Assembly: GCA_905250115.1 (NCBI GenBank)
Contig: CAJNOI010000043.1
Coordinates: 331,821 to 395,820 of the forward strand
DNA length: 64,000 nucleotides
Reading direction: 5' to 3'
Source: Adineta steineri
Taxonomy: Eukaryota > Rotifera > Eurotatoria > Adinetida > Adinetidae
Part shown: positions 23,354 to 35,220 of the stretch, piece after piece
How positions within the stretch are numbered: the first letter of the stretch is position 1
Layout of the letters: each line of letters opens with the position of its first letter
Made by a program: the position numbers and the translations under genes
Notes under the pieces: model-generated
What the model was told of the DNA's origin: nothing
The model's input: only the letters and a program-made list of their open reading frames with translations
Databases searched by the model: none

Positions 23354-26300
23354 ATGGCTAAAATGATGTCAATCATACGATATAAATACAAAGCGGATAG
23401 AGATTATGAGTCTGTACAATTTGAAGGAATGAATTGTTCTCTTGCAGAACTTAAACGATTGATTGTCGAAAAATCTTCACGATCAGGAACACATACACAT
23501 CATCCAAAAGACGATTATGATTTAATTATTAGTAATTCTACGACACATGAAGGTCAGTTATTATTTCACCTTGTATTTAATATTTAATATTTATTGTTTT
23601 TCATATATAGAATATAAAGATCATTCTGATATGATTCCACGAAATACAAGTGTTGTTGTAGCTCGACGTATCCGTGGTGCATTTGAATCATTAACACCTT
23701 TAACAAATCAAAGACTAGTCGTATCATCCGATGATATTATTAATGAGTAAGTTTTACACTTTTTCTTTGTATAGAAAAAAAGATATTTAATATTATCTTA
23801 TAGATATCTTCGACCTGCTATATTCCAACCAACACAAGTCGTAAGTACAGCATTTAGTATAATGACAAAAAACATATTTTAAGTGTCTAAAATTATTAAA
23901 ATATTGAGATAATCTTATTAGAAGTCATAATAAATACAACACATATTCTATACTTGTATAGCTTTTACAAATTTCATTTTAATTTAGACAACATCTGCGA
24001 CAACAAATGCATCTCAATCATCTGTTGTTGATAGTCAAGGTATTCCATTGGAAATGCTTACTCAAGTTAGTTCATTTTTCTCTTATCGTTTAATATAATA
24101 TAAATTTTTAATTCTAATTTTTAGATCTCAAATAATACTACAACGTCTGAAATGAGTGAAGATGAAAAAATTAGAGAAGTTGTTAAAACTTCTCAATCTC
24201 GATATTTGTAAGTAATTTGTTTATCTATTTATATAAATGATAGATAATAGATAAATATTAATTTTTCATTTATAGACCATCACATCGAACGAATAATTCA
24301 TATACGTGTTATAATTGTAAACAACCGGGTCATATAAAAAGTCATTGTCCTCTTCTTCTGGTAGGTTCCATGTTTGGAATGGATTCATCACACATGATCA
24401 TCCTCAATCATCAACGTCGATCTTTATTTTCTGTCGTTTTATCCTCATCCATTCCGTTTTGTATATCAGATTATATTATCACTATTAATAAAGACGCTGT
24501 GCGTCCTGATAATACTAAGAGTGTGAATAATAATAATAATAATGATATTAGTAGTCATCCTTTTCATTCTCACTTAGAATATTCATTAAATAAAAATAAT
24601 AATAATAATATTAATAACAAAACTAGGTCCTCTTTTTAATGGTTGATTTTTTTGTTTTCTTGTTTTGTTCATACATTTCTATCTTCAGCAGTCTTCATCT
24701 ACAAATTCCAATGGTAATACAATTGGTTCATTATTTTCCAGTGGTGATCATTCATCAACGACTGACAATATACAAGCGACAGGTTCAGGTTCAACGACAC
24801 AAACAAATTCTCATTTTGGTAAACATCAATCATATCATCGTAACAATCATCATCATCATCAACAACAACATGGAAATCGTTCTCATCATCGTGGATCAGG
24901 ACATTCACAATCAATGGCTAAAAATACAACAGGTATACCACGTGATGGTCTTATTCAAATTCCAAGACATATACCGGGTGCATACAGAGATCCACATGGT
25001 GCATCTGTTGTACCACGACCAATGGCGTAAGTATTTTTATATTCAAATAACAATGATAAATATAAAAATAAATGAATGTATGATTTTCTAGTCAATTATT
25101 TATTGAAAAAACAGAAAAGAAAGCTGATGCATTAGCTCTTCGAGCTCGTCAATTTCAAGAGAAAGGTGTTCTACCACCAGCTCCACCTCCGTCCATGTTA
25201 CCAATAAGATCTACTGATGAAGAAACACCTCCTGATGATCTTCTATGTCTTCTATGTAAACAAATTTATAATGATGCTGTTATAACACCATGCTGTCATA
25301 ATAGTTTTTGTGATGAATGTAAATAGATCATTGTTTTTATTTCTGTTAGATTTAATCTATATATGTATATCTATTTTCAAAGGTATTCGTACTGCTTTAG
25401 TTGAAAGTGAAGATCATGAATGTCCTCAATGTCATCGTCAACATGTAGCTATTGATCAAATAAATCCAAATTTATTTTTACGAAAACATGTTGATCGTTG
25501 GCGAGAAGAACGACAACAGAAATCATCTTATTCATATATGTCACCATCATTACGAACACCTGGATCAATAAATATTCTAAATTCAAATGATATTGATGAA
25601 TATGATGCAGCTCTTCTTTCTACAGTTACACAACAATCGACTTCATCAGTTAAAACCGCACCAATTGTTATTAAAATGCAACCATTAGGACGAAGTCAAT
25701 CACCACAATTAATTGTTTCAACAAAACCAGCTGATATGACATTTGAAGATGGAAAAGTATCGGATTCAGATCATATAACATCAAGGTAAATTCGATATAT
25801 TTTTGTTTTTTTCAAAAATATTTTATTTTTTGTATTTATTTTAGTGAAAAAGATGTTAATTCTCGATTTTTACTAACTAATGATAATATAAATGAAGAAA
25901 TATCAAATATAACAACTGATATAAATACTCCAGAATGTAAATTATTCTTTTACTTTATTTTTTAAAATTAATTTTTGTAATTAAGATGAAAAATCTAATT
26001 GTCGAACTCCTCCATCACAAGTCATACCAGTAAATACAATAGTTTCATCACCATCAACAACAACAACAGCAATAGCAGCTACACCATCAGTTATACCACA
26101 TTATTATCCAAGTCCATCACATATTCCACCTCATCAACAACATATTCATCATGGCCTTATGTATCCTCAACAGATTCCACCAACATCATCAACAAGTTAT
26201 TATCCCATGCAACCGTAAGTTTAATACAATAAATACTCAACAATATCCGTTTTTTTTCCTTCATTATTTTAGTAACTATTATCCTCCACCAATGCATCTT

Positions 26301-27821
26301 CCATATCCTCACGGTGTTCATCATCCAATGGGTGCTCCTTCAATGTTACCAGGCAGAGGTTTGCATCATTATTCTGCTCATCCATCATATCCATTACCTC
26401 ATCATCATTCAATTGGTCCACCACATATGCAACCAAATTCATTAAATGGTTATCATGTTACACATTATGAAACAGCAAATGTATCTTCTCTTCATCATCC
26501 AGGTCCAGGATATGCAGCAACATCAACATCAACAGTTATTGCTCATCATCATCAAACAGGCTCTCAATCAGTACCAACATCAATAGAAACAGGTCTTTCT
26601 AAAAATGAATATTATATGAGACAGCGTCATCTTCAACAAACGTAAATAATTTTTTATAAATACATATATTATCTTATTTATCTATTCTTCTTTTAGTAAA
26701 CGATCGACTAGTCGTCATCGTTCACGTTCTTTATCTTATTCATCTTATACAAGCAGGTAAAATATTCAATAATATTTTATTACATATTTAATTATTCATA
26801 TTTAAATTTAGTGATTCTCGTAATTCATCATTTTCACGACGTGATGATCAACATCGTCGACGTCGTCCTCATTCATCACGCAGTCAAAATCCTCAACAAA
26901 CAAGCAATCGTCGTCAAGGTGATGGTCGTATAAAATCACCAAATCGTGATAATTATCGACAAAAACAACGATCACCAGTTAGACATCGATCACCATTACA
27001 TCGAAATCGTCCACGAGCTTCTCCTATTAAGGATAATCAATCATCAAAACATGGAAGGTAAACTTTTATCAAAGAAAAAAATATATACTTCTTTTTGTGC
27101 ATTTTGAAATGTAGATCACCTCCTCAATCATCTAGATCAACTCGTGATCGAGAAAAACGTCGTACACCTCGTCCACCACCAACAATTCAACAAACAACTC
27201 AACGTACTATTGTTTATATGCATGAATCATCATCTTCAAAACAACATTCCGAGTAAGAAAATAGAATTCATCTTTATTCTATTTGAAAATAGAATTTAAT
27301 TTAGTCGTAATCGTGATCACCGTCGAACACGAACTCCTTCAAAACATCGTTCAGATGTAAATGATAGTCGAATTGTTTTATCATCTAAAACAGAACAGAA
27401 AATACAATCTGAATCAGTACGTTCTTCATCACCCGTAACAGTATCATCAGATCAACGACCTCGATCACTTGCATCTAAAATTGAACCAGTTATTGATGAA
27501 AAACCTTCGACTTCAGTCCTATCAAATTCTTCGAATAATAGAACAGTTATTGATTCAAATAGTAAAACAATTATTGATGAAAAACCTTCTTCTTCAACCC
27601 TATCAATTTCTTCGGATACTCGAACAGTTATTGATTCAAATAGTAAAATAGAAGAAAAAGATTCTAATAATGAAAAAAAACGTAAAAAACATCATCATCA
27701 TCATCATCATCATAAAAAGCATCGTCGTCATAGTTCAAAAAGTAAAAAGAATAATCCCAGTGAAGACAATGATATAAAAACATTTGTCGATGATAGAACA
27801 TCTATTATTCAAGCCCAGTAA
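23354..27821 (+). CDS. RBBP6: RBBP6/Mpe1-like: DWNN, zinc knuckle, RING, RS-rich tail
   Basis: Sixteen exons: 23354-23552, 23611-23746, 23804-23840, 23988-24065, 24125-24207, 24276-24360, 24689-25026, 25092-25318, 25383-25785, 25845-25936, 25986-26214, 26273-26641, 26697-26756, 26812-27057, 27115-27252 and 27305-27821, giving 1078 residues. Order: ubiquitin-like DWNN domain at about 5-85 (IIRYKYKADRDYESVQFEG, MIPRNTSVVVARR); CCHC zinc knuckle at 189-202 (C-YN-C-KQPG-H-IKSH-C); RING/U-box-like domain at about 370-425 (CLLCKQIYNDAVITPCCHNS, CPQC); a His/Pro/Tyr-rich middle; an Arg/Ser-rich region; and a His/Lys-rich end. The family joins the mRNA cleavage and polyadenylation machinery and acts as a ubiquitin ligase. 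Alignment to the family favours the Met at 23366 (MSIIRYK); 23354 is the first in-frame Met. AATAAA at 27983-27988 is a plausible polyadenylation signal. Intron 6 (24361-24688) is long and partly open in frame. Confidence 0.9.
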
Positions 27822-27982
27822 TAAAAAAACATAGCTTCTATTTTTGTTTTTGTTTGATTTTTTTTTCTCTTTTATGTATGTTAAATAAGTTTCTTCCATG
27901 TGATTACTCTCTGTTTCGTTATTTGTTTATTCTATCATACTGTGTTCTTCTTTTTGTTAGTTTTTCCTTCTTGTGATAAAAG

Positions 27983-27988
27983 AATAAA
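27983..27988 (+). terminator. polyadenylation signal AATAAA of the RBBP6 gene
   Basis: A canonical AATAAA 162 bases after the RBBP6 stop codon, within T-rich sequence. The LicD-like gene on the opposite strand ends 305 bases further right, so the two genes converge here. Confidence 0.5.
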
Positions 27989-28292
27989 ATCTTTTTGAGA
28001 AATTATATACACAGTTACATGAAATATTTAACAAAAAATTCTTTCCAATCAATTGAAATAACTTTAAAACTATTCATTATAACATTCCCATTCAATGCAT
28101 TGATCTATGATAGTCTTGTGTCAATCACTTACTTATTATTATTTATTATAAGCAACTATTAATTGTCATTCTTCATTGAATTTATTATTACACTATTATT
28201 CTTTTTCCTATTTATACAAAATATCAAAATAATCTATATATTTTATTTTGAATATCCGTTTAATTTTAATTTCAATTGATAATATCCAATAT

Positions 28293-29015
28293 TTATTCTA
28301 TTGTATGAAGTGGTTGATTATGAAATAACCAATGAGGAATATTCCAAGGGAAATAACAAGATACTTTAAAAGGAATTGATCTTTTATATGATGTTGGATA
28401 TCGTTGTTTAATAAATTCCATTGGAGGATATGGAGATCGAACAAATCCACCACCAAATGGTATTAGAACGGTTTTATCAATAAAACTAGCATTAAAATCA
28501 TTGAATTGCGATTCAAATAATTCTAATCCTCGATTCGCAGCTTTTGTATATATAAAACTTCCATCATCCCATTCTTTATTCCAACTGTATATATCTGTTT
28601 GCATTCCTTCATATACTATTACTGCTGCATTTAAATACATATCATATCGTTCCTTAGCAATCTTGTGTGCTTTTCCACCAACATGAAGTAATTCTGCAAA
28701 TTTTCGATCAAATGAAACATCAGCATCATGATCCCAGATAACGATACTTTCATATCGTAAAGCACCTAGTAATGTTCCAAAATCGACCCAATGAGTAACA
28801 TTTAATTCTGTCATGATTTCCGTAAATGATTTTACCATATATACTAGTTTAGCACGATTCTCTTTAGATGTTAGACAAGGATGAGTAGACTCCCACGTAG
28901 TCATAATTTGTATTGATAAAAAAATAATAAGCCATATAACGATAACTAATATAATGAACCATTTTTTAAAACAAAAAAATGGTTTGCGCTTGGGAGTTCG
29001 ACTTATAGTCATCAA
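28293..29015 (-). CDS. LicD/fukutin-like nucleotidyltransferase-fold type II membrane protein
   Basis: A single-exon frame of 240 residues. It has a short basic N-terminus, a signal anchor at about 18-37 (WFIILVIVIWLIIFLSIQIM) and a lumenal LicD-type domain with WVDFGTLLGALR and WDHDADVSF, the Asp-His-Asp-Ala-Asp that should bind metal. LicD-family enzymes transfer phosphocholine, or, in the fukutin/FKRP branch, ribitol phosphate, onto glycans. The topology suggests Golgi. The acceptor and donor cannot be told from sequence. The second Met of the MMTIS start could also serve. The lack of introns contrasts with neighbouring conserved genes; retroposition or horizontal gain are possible but unproven. 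Confidence 0.75.
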   Translation of the reverse strand: MMTISRTPKRKPFFCFKKWFIILVIVIWLIIFLSIQIMTTWESTHPCLTSKENRAKLVYMVKSFTEIMTELNVTHWVDFGTLLGALRYESIVIWDHDADVSFDRKFAELLHVGGKAHKIAKERYDMYLNAAVIVYEGMQTDIYSWNKEWDDGSFIYTKAANRGLELFESQFNDFNASFIDKTVLIPFGGGFVRSPYPPMEFIKQRYPTSYKRSIPFKVSCYFPWNIPHWLFHNQPLHTIE

Positions 29016-29150
29016 TGATCACGTTTAGACTATATATTAATGAATATAATTTCTATCTTAATTGAAACAAAATAAATCAATGATATATCTGTTTTAATTG
29101 TCATATACTCATAGAATCGATCATTTTTAGAGTTAAATATAATGAAAAAT

Positions 29151-29359
29151 ATTAATATCATATTCGAAATCAATACAAAAAAATATATATATGACGTAGA
29201 AAAATAATTTTCGAAAACTTACCTACAGAAAACCTCACCCAGTTTTTGGATGACACAACTACTGTAGGGTACGACAGGTGAATATGCGTAAAATGTTTTT
29301 TGGGTCAAATATATTTTTTTAGGTTATTCTTTTGTGCTGATTTCGAATATGATATTAAT
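29151..29359. repeat. MITE-like element with 22-bp terminal inverted repeats
   Basis: Bases 29151-29172 (beginning ATTAATATCATATTC) and 29338-29359 (ending GAATATGATATTAAT) are perfect reverse complements over 22 bp. The similarity continues imperfectly inward for about ten more bases. The 165-bp interior has no coding frame. Size and shape fit a non-autonomous inverted-repeat element, but no clear target-site duplication is visible, so the assignment is tentative. Confidence 0.5.
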
Positions 29360-29776
29360 TTTTCGACCAAGGCAATTCATATTGATGGTATATTAAAAAC
29401 ACTAAATATAGCTATTTTTTCTAAACTAGAAACTAATGAAAAATACTAAAATAAGGTTGAAAAAACGTTATTAGAAAAAAGTCAAAATAGCAAACTTTTT
29501 TTGATGTGAGTTGACACATTCGGATATGCTCTTTCAAATAAGACTACTTTCGAATTGATCTATCACGCTGATGTGATTAAATGACCCTACATATTTGGAA
29601 ACGTTTTCTTAAATTTGGTTTATAGCAAGGTGCAATAAAAATTCCAGAAAAAAGAATTTTCAATAACGCCAAAAGATAGCCCATCGCCGATAGTATTTTC
29701 GGTAAAAAAAATCTCTTTCCTAACTTTTATCATTGTTGAGAAAATAAAAATTTAATGAGAAGAATCGCCCTAAAAA

Positions 29777-29829
29777 ATTCCTCAGATATACCCGACCCCC
29801 CTCACTTGTGGCAAGGATATCTGAGGAAT
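29777..29829. repeat. hairpin with 13-bp perfect arms
   Basis: ATTCCTCAGATAT (29777-29789) is the exact reverse complement of ATATCTGAGGAAT (29817-29829), with a 27-base C-rich loop between. It is GC-richer than its surroundings and may belong to an interspersed repeat. I cannot name the family. Confidence 0.5.
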
Positions 29830-32800
29830 GGCTCGGTCATTTGAGTTAAAATTTTCAGGTTATTCCTACAACACTTTTGCCTAACTACTATAAAAATATG
29901 AACCAAATCGGTGACGCTCACTGAGTAATGTTGATCGTAGCTTGCGTGCAATGCTTCTTAGACATTCGTGATATAATGACTGATTTATTAACCATTATAT
30001 TGTCTCGCTTTATATCTTGCAATGTTCTTCTAAATAAAACTAATAAAACACTTAAATGACGTTCGCTATATAACTTCGCATTGTTAAGCTAGCGAATTCT
30101 TTGACAATAAACTTATTTTCTACTGATGTAAAAGACGATGGCCAATAAAAATCATTTTGTAGTCACTTCCTAATAGATAAAGAATTCTACGAAAAATCAT
30201 TTTACAACAAATAAAAATCCATGTCTCGAAGGATCATATTGAGTTCTACTCAGAATACTAATAGTCATTTTTTTCTTCAAAAACGCTTTACATCTCAAAA
30301 CTATCGATGCTTTAATTTTTAATTTTAACTAATTAATTAGTCAATATTAATTCATTATAATGAATTAGTATCATAGATCGTCATAGATGTGAGTTATAAC
30401 TACTATAGATCGTGACAAACATTTTTAATTTCACGAGGATTGCACTAACAGCTTTCCTGAAGGTGTTTGACTAGTATTTAGCAACCATGGATTAGAAAAA
30501 GTGCCTTTTCAGTCAATACAAAAAAGTATATTTGAAATCAGCATTAAAGACTGAGTGAAGTTATATGCATGTAAAAAATTTCTCTAAGGCTTTGATTTTC
30601 CTATAAAAATTGATCTAACATTACCCTAAGAATTTCATCCAAAAATGAAATTAATCAGAAAAGACTTTATATAGTGTAAAGCAAGCTGGTTGAATCTAGA
30701 AGAGAGTATAAATAAGAAATAAAAATAGATTTTGATTTTTAATGCTTGTCTCGATATATTATGAGTTTCGGTTCAAATACTACTTTCTTTTATTCTATTT
30801 TACTGATTACTAGTCAAAAAGTCAAAAAAAGCATGCCAAAACGAAACTTACTTGGTGTCTTATCTAACATAGTCCATCTTTGCATAGAAAACAAAAAGAT
30901 TTTAGTTTCATTGTCGATTTTTCGACCTATCAGCTTAGTCAATAAACGTATGTTATTTCTTTCCTTTCTTGATATCTTAATAATAATAGTAAATAGAATT
31001 AAAAAAAAGGACGGTTTTACTATATCTACCTAGTTTTCATAGTTATGTAGAACAAATTTGATATCACTGTTTAGAAAGACTTTAGCCATTGTTGCTAAAT
31101 TTTGTTATAAAGGGTAGACTCAAAATATAGATAGTTTTAAGATGTTAAGTGGTTTTGAATAGAAAAATGGCTGTTAATATTCTAAACAATACTCAATATG
31201 ATTCTTCGAAAAACAGATCTTTATTTGTTGTTAAATGATTAATAGTTGAATTCTGTGTGAAATAGATCATGATATTTACAAAATCACTCCTATACATCCT
31301 TGTTTTGTTTTGATCTTGTAAAAAGTCTAAAGAACGTGTACATGTATTGAAGTAGCATGTCGTGATGCAATAGATCTGTTAACTATATCAAAAATCTTAT
31401 GTTTTCATTAAATGATAGGATCCTACCAGATCTTGAAATAGCTTAAAATACATCCTAATGAGAACGAACTAGAATTAGTATATGGAATATTTACGAAATC
31501 AATACGATAGTCTGTGAACGTTATATAACGAATAGCACATATTATTATAGAAGTGTATAGTTTTAATATTCCGTGCGAAAATATTTTGCTATCATAGCAT
31601 CTATCAGTGTAATTAGAATACTTCTAAACAATCCATTTCAAGTACACACGTAACTATAATTCATGTATGAAAAAACTTACGTAAGAACACAAATCAACTG
31701 TTCGATAAGATGTCGTATAAAGAGATGCGTGTTCAAAGCTATGCTAAACTTCAAATATGACACATAACATTAATAGGTTTTGAAAAATCCTATTTTATGT
31801 GTGTCAATATCGATCATTATAAGCTCTATATACATACCTTCTTATAACATACTCCAAAGCAATATTTTCTCATATAATAAAGAAAAATAACAGAATTATA
31901 TAAATAAAATAATTCTACGAAAACGAGTACCATCATTTCACAGCTCTGCTGATAAAGATATATTTATATCTATATCTATCTACCATTTTATATCTTTATA
32001 ATGTAATTATTTCACATTCAATTTCTTCAATATATATTCAAGATATACACAAATCAAAAATGTCTATGCGCAATCTTTTTGATTTATCCTTTCTCTTAGA
32101 TACCTCGAGTAGATTATTGACACACAATCTTAACTGAAAAGGCAATAATACGTTTAACTCAGTATAAAATTAAAAATGACGTATTGCATTAGTCACTACA
32201 GACGACGATATAAAACGATGTATAAAGAAGATATAAGAAAAATTCAATGAAGCGAAGCAAAATAATAAAACAAAAAAGCGTACAGTTATGTGTAAAAATA
32301 AAAGAGAGAAACGTTGCACATGAATGAAAATGTAAAGGTGTCGCACACCAAATATACATTTATAATAATGAATGTCCTAAAATTCGATTATTTTAGGTGA
32401 CAGATATGTAAGTGATTAAAATATACTTATAAAATCAATATTAAATGAAATCATATAAGTTTACGAATATTGCAAAGCTGCAGAAAATAATAAAATTTTT
32501 CAAAATCTAAATGACTCGATAGAATCTCATTGATCGACAAGTATTACGTTACGTTTATGAGTCAGACACGGAATCAAATTTCGTTTGATACTTTATAGAA
32601 TTATGTAAATTTACATAGAAGAAATAAAGAAAATTTTCAGATTAAATCTAACTTATTTCTCTCTGAGAAAATGTACACCATATTAAACTAATACATATAA
32701 ATATAATCATACATAGTTTAACTAAAAGTTGTACTCATTTAGTATTAGTAAAAGGCAATTTTTTTTCAAGTATGATAAAACTTATTGATTATATTATTTT

Positions 32801-33236
32801 AAAATTATTAAAATAAAATACATTTGTAATGTTTTATATATATTACAGTTATTTAAACAGTATATTAGAAGCTAGTTTTCATGTTTTTTCAAAATTTAAA
32901 TATGAAGTTAAACTTCTTATATTTATATATTACACCTAAACCCACATAAATTTGCTCGTATTGCCAACCAATCGTTGAAGATTTTTTTCTTTCCTTCAAA
33001 ATCAAAAATATTTTTTCGTCTGATTTATGCAAATGCGTTATTAACTATCTAGATATTTATTTTTAGCTTAAACGTTTGCTATCGCATTTCTTCAACGGAT
33101 TAAGCTAAGCTATGAAATATGTTTAGTGAATAAAAAAACACAAATATTCAGATTAAGTTCTAGAAAAGAAATTCTTCAACTAGTTTTGTTTCAGATTTAT
33201 TTTTATAAAATTGATATATAAGAATAATATTCAATT

Positions 33237-33638
33237 ATGATTGATATGAAATCATATCCACGATCAAAATTAAGTATGTTAGTATTTGGAAGTTATATGA
33301 TTATTGTTGGTGGAATTGGTTTTGAATTTTTTCCTCATACAGTTTTATCTCTTGTTGGCATGACAACTACTGATAATACTTTTGTAAGAATGTTTGGTTT
33401 ACTTGCTGGTCTTTTAGGAATCAATTATTTAGTTATGGTGCAACAATCAGCTATTATTTTTTTTAAACTTTCGATTGTTTTGCGATATTTAGCTGCATTA
33501 TTTATGATATATTTAGTTGTCAGTGGAATATCAAGTTATAATTTGTTATTATTTGCATTGGGTGATATATTAGCAGCAACTTGGACACTCATCGCACTTC
33601 AACGTGATAATCGTTCAAATAATAGTAAAAGTGAATAA
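33237..33638 (+). CDS. small four-helix membrane protein, function unknown
   Basis: A single-exon 133-residue frame. It has four hydrophobic helices at about 12-36 (MLVFGSYMIIVGGIGFEFF), 48-67, 72-95 and 99-121 (LLLFALGDILAATWTLIAL), and a short polar tail. I do not recognise the family; the compact glycine-rich helices with no signal sequence resemble small bacterial membrane proteins of unknown function. Codon use matches the neighbouring genes. AATAAA lies 29 bases after the stop (33667-33672). It stands alone between gene-poor DNA and the convergent wax-synthase-like gene. Coding status rests on length, clear helix pattern and the nearby polyadenylation signal. Confidence 0.65.
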   Translation: MIDMKSYPRSKLSMLVFGSYMIIVGGIGFEFFPHTVLSLVGMTTTDNTFVRMFGLLAGLLGINYLVMVQQSAIIFFKLSIVLRYLAALFMIYLVVSGISSYNLLLFALGDILAATWTLIALQRDNRSNNSKSE

Positions 33639-33666
33639 ATTTATGTTTATATTGCTTCTTATTTTG

Positions 33667-33672
33667 AATAAA
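33667..33672 (+). terminator. polyadenylation signal AATAAA after the small membrane-protein gene
   Basis: Canonical hexamer 29 bases past the stop at 33636-33638; a second AATAAA-like run follows closely. Confidence 0.45.
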
Positions 33673-33984
33673 AACAATAAAAAAAAGACAAACTATTGAT
33701 AACTTTCAAGAAATTCATTATGTCAAAATTTGCCGTTTGTTTTGATTACTATAAGAAAACATCATCAAAATCAGCGAATCATCCTTTTTGACTGTTTATA
33801 TCCACGTAATCCAGTTGATTGCTATGAAGTATACCTCGACATTTGAAACATCATCTTTTTGTTTTTAATTATTATTGGCATGCTCTTATGATTTTCTAGG
33901 CATTTTTATTTATTAAAAATTTTAATATCAATAATATTTCTTTATATCTTATATAAATTATAATATAAGCAAATTTATATTTTT

Positions 33985-35220
33985 CTATCCTAAATATGTT
34001 TTTAATGTTGCAAAACAATCAGCTTCAATCCATGGATCACAAAAAAGATGACTTGTAGAATATAAAGCAATTATTGTATAAGCCCACCCAACAAATGCTG
34101 GAAATAATTGCTTTCGTTTGAGAAGTCCTTGAAGACTAAGTTCAATTCCAACAAACATACCATGAATAAGAAAAAACAGCATATATTTACCACCAGACCA
34201 TCGATTCATTGATACTGTATACATAAATTCATGTAAAAGACCAGATACAAAAAATGCAAATATACCAGCAATTATCATTCGTACATTTGATTTCTTATTA
34301 AAACCTGTTAATTTTGGTAAAGCAATAAAAGCAATACGATGAAGAATTGTTTTAATATATATATTCCAACGGCGTGACCAAAAATCATGAATACCTCTTG
34401 GTAAAAATGGATAACCTGGATATACAGAACGTATATGAATATTCCAGAAAAAACCCATAAAACCAAATACTATATTAATTATCATACCAAGCGCAAAATA
34501 AAATATAAATCCATAAAGTGCATATATTAGAAAATGAGTTAAAGAAAAAAATGTTGCATTTCGACTATGAAGACGAAGCACTGAATAAGGTGTAAAATGA
34601 AGAAGAATATGTAAACATATCATTTGAAATAAACCACGTAATATAATTAAACTATTTTGTCGATGAGCAGATAATTGATCATCATTAGTACCAAGAATAA
34701 GATAATTTATATGATTTAAAAATGTTGGATGAATAGATTTTGATCTTTAAATAAAATCGAATATTATTTATAATTATAGTTCAGTTAAATAAAAATTTTA
34801 CTTTAATAAATATGGTTCCGGTTCATATTTATATAATGGAAATGTTGAAAAATCGATTAAAATTTGTTTTAATGTTATTTGTTTTTGTTGAGACCATTCA
34901 TATGTAAAAGTAAGTTCAAGAATTTTTAATGCAAATAAAAATCCTGTTACTGCAGAAAAAATACTGACTAATGCATTAGCAAATACAATTTCAGATGAAT
35001 GATATTTTAAAAATATAGGTACATATAATGTACCAACAGTGCATAATGTTCCAAGATAATGTAAAACTTTTTCAGAATTATAATATTGAGCTAAAAACAT
35101 TGTTAAATAAATTAAACTAATAATTAAACCATAGATCATATAAAGATGTATAAATCTAATAATGATCATTAGTAATTTGATCAAACAAAAAAGTGACGTT
35201 AAATATATTGATGCAAGCAA
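33985..35220 (-). CDS. wax-synthase-like long-chain-alcohol O-acyltransferase
   Basis: Two exons, 34802-35220 and 33985-34744, joined across a 57-bp intron, giving 392 residues. The protein is almost all membrane helices. In the second exon it carries the signature of the plant/algal wax-synthase family (an MBOAT relative): PRGIHDFWSRRWNIYI, and later FFVSGLLHEFMY with the His expected at the active site. Such enzymes esterify a fatty alcohol with an acyl-CoA in the ER to make wax esters. Substrate is inferred from family only. Plant-type wax synthases are rare in animals, so horizontal gain is possible. The start is the first Met of the first exon; an upstream exon cannot be excluded. Confidence 0.78.

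Larger units (their letters stand above)
29016..33236. other. 4.2 kb gene-poor region with inverted repeats
   Basis: No supported gene. The left part (29150-29830) carries two inverted-repeat structures listed separately. A further imperfect palindrome of about 47 bases lies at 31759-31805 (GACACATAA ... TTATGTGTGTC). The frame at 30746-31033 (95 codons, plus) has no domain or family signature. The remainder is AT-rich upstream sequence of the small membrane-protein gene. Confidence 0.55.

Noticed and set aside
24639-25091. Alternative frame over RBBP6 exon 7
   Set aside because: The other frame continues exons 6 and 8 in phase and matches the family; this one does not.
30746-31033. 95-codon plus-strand frame
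   Set aside because: No family signature and no neighbouring exon; likely chance.
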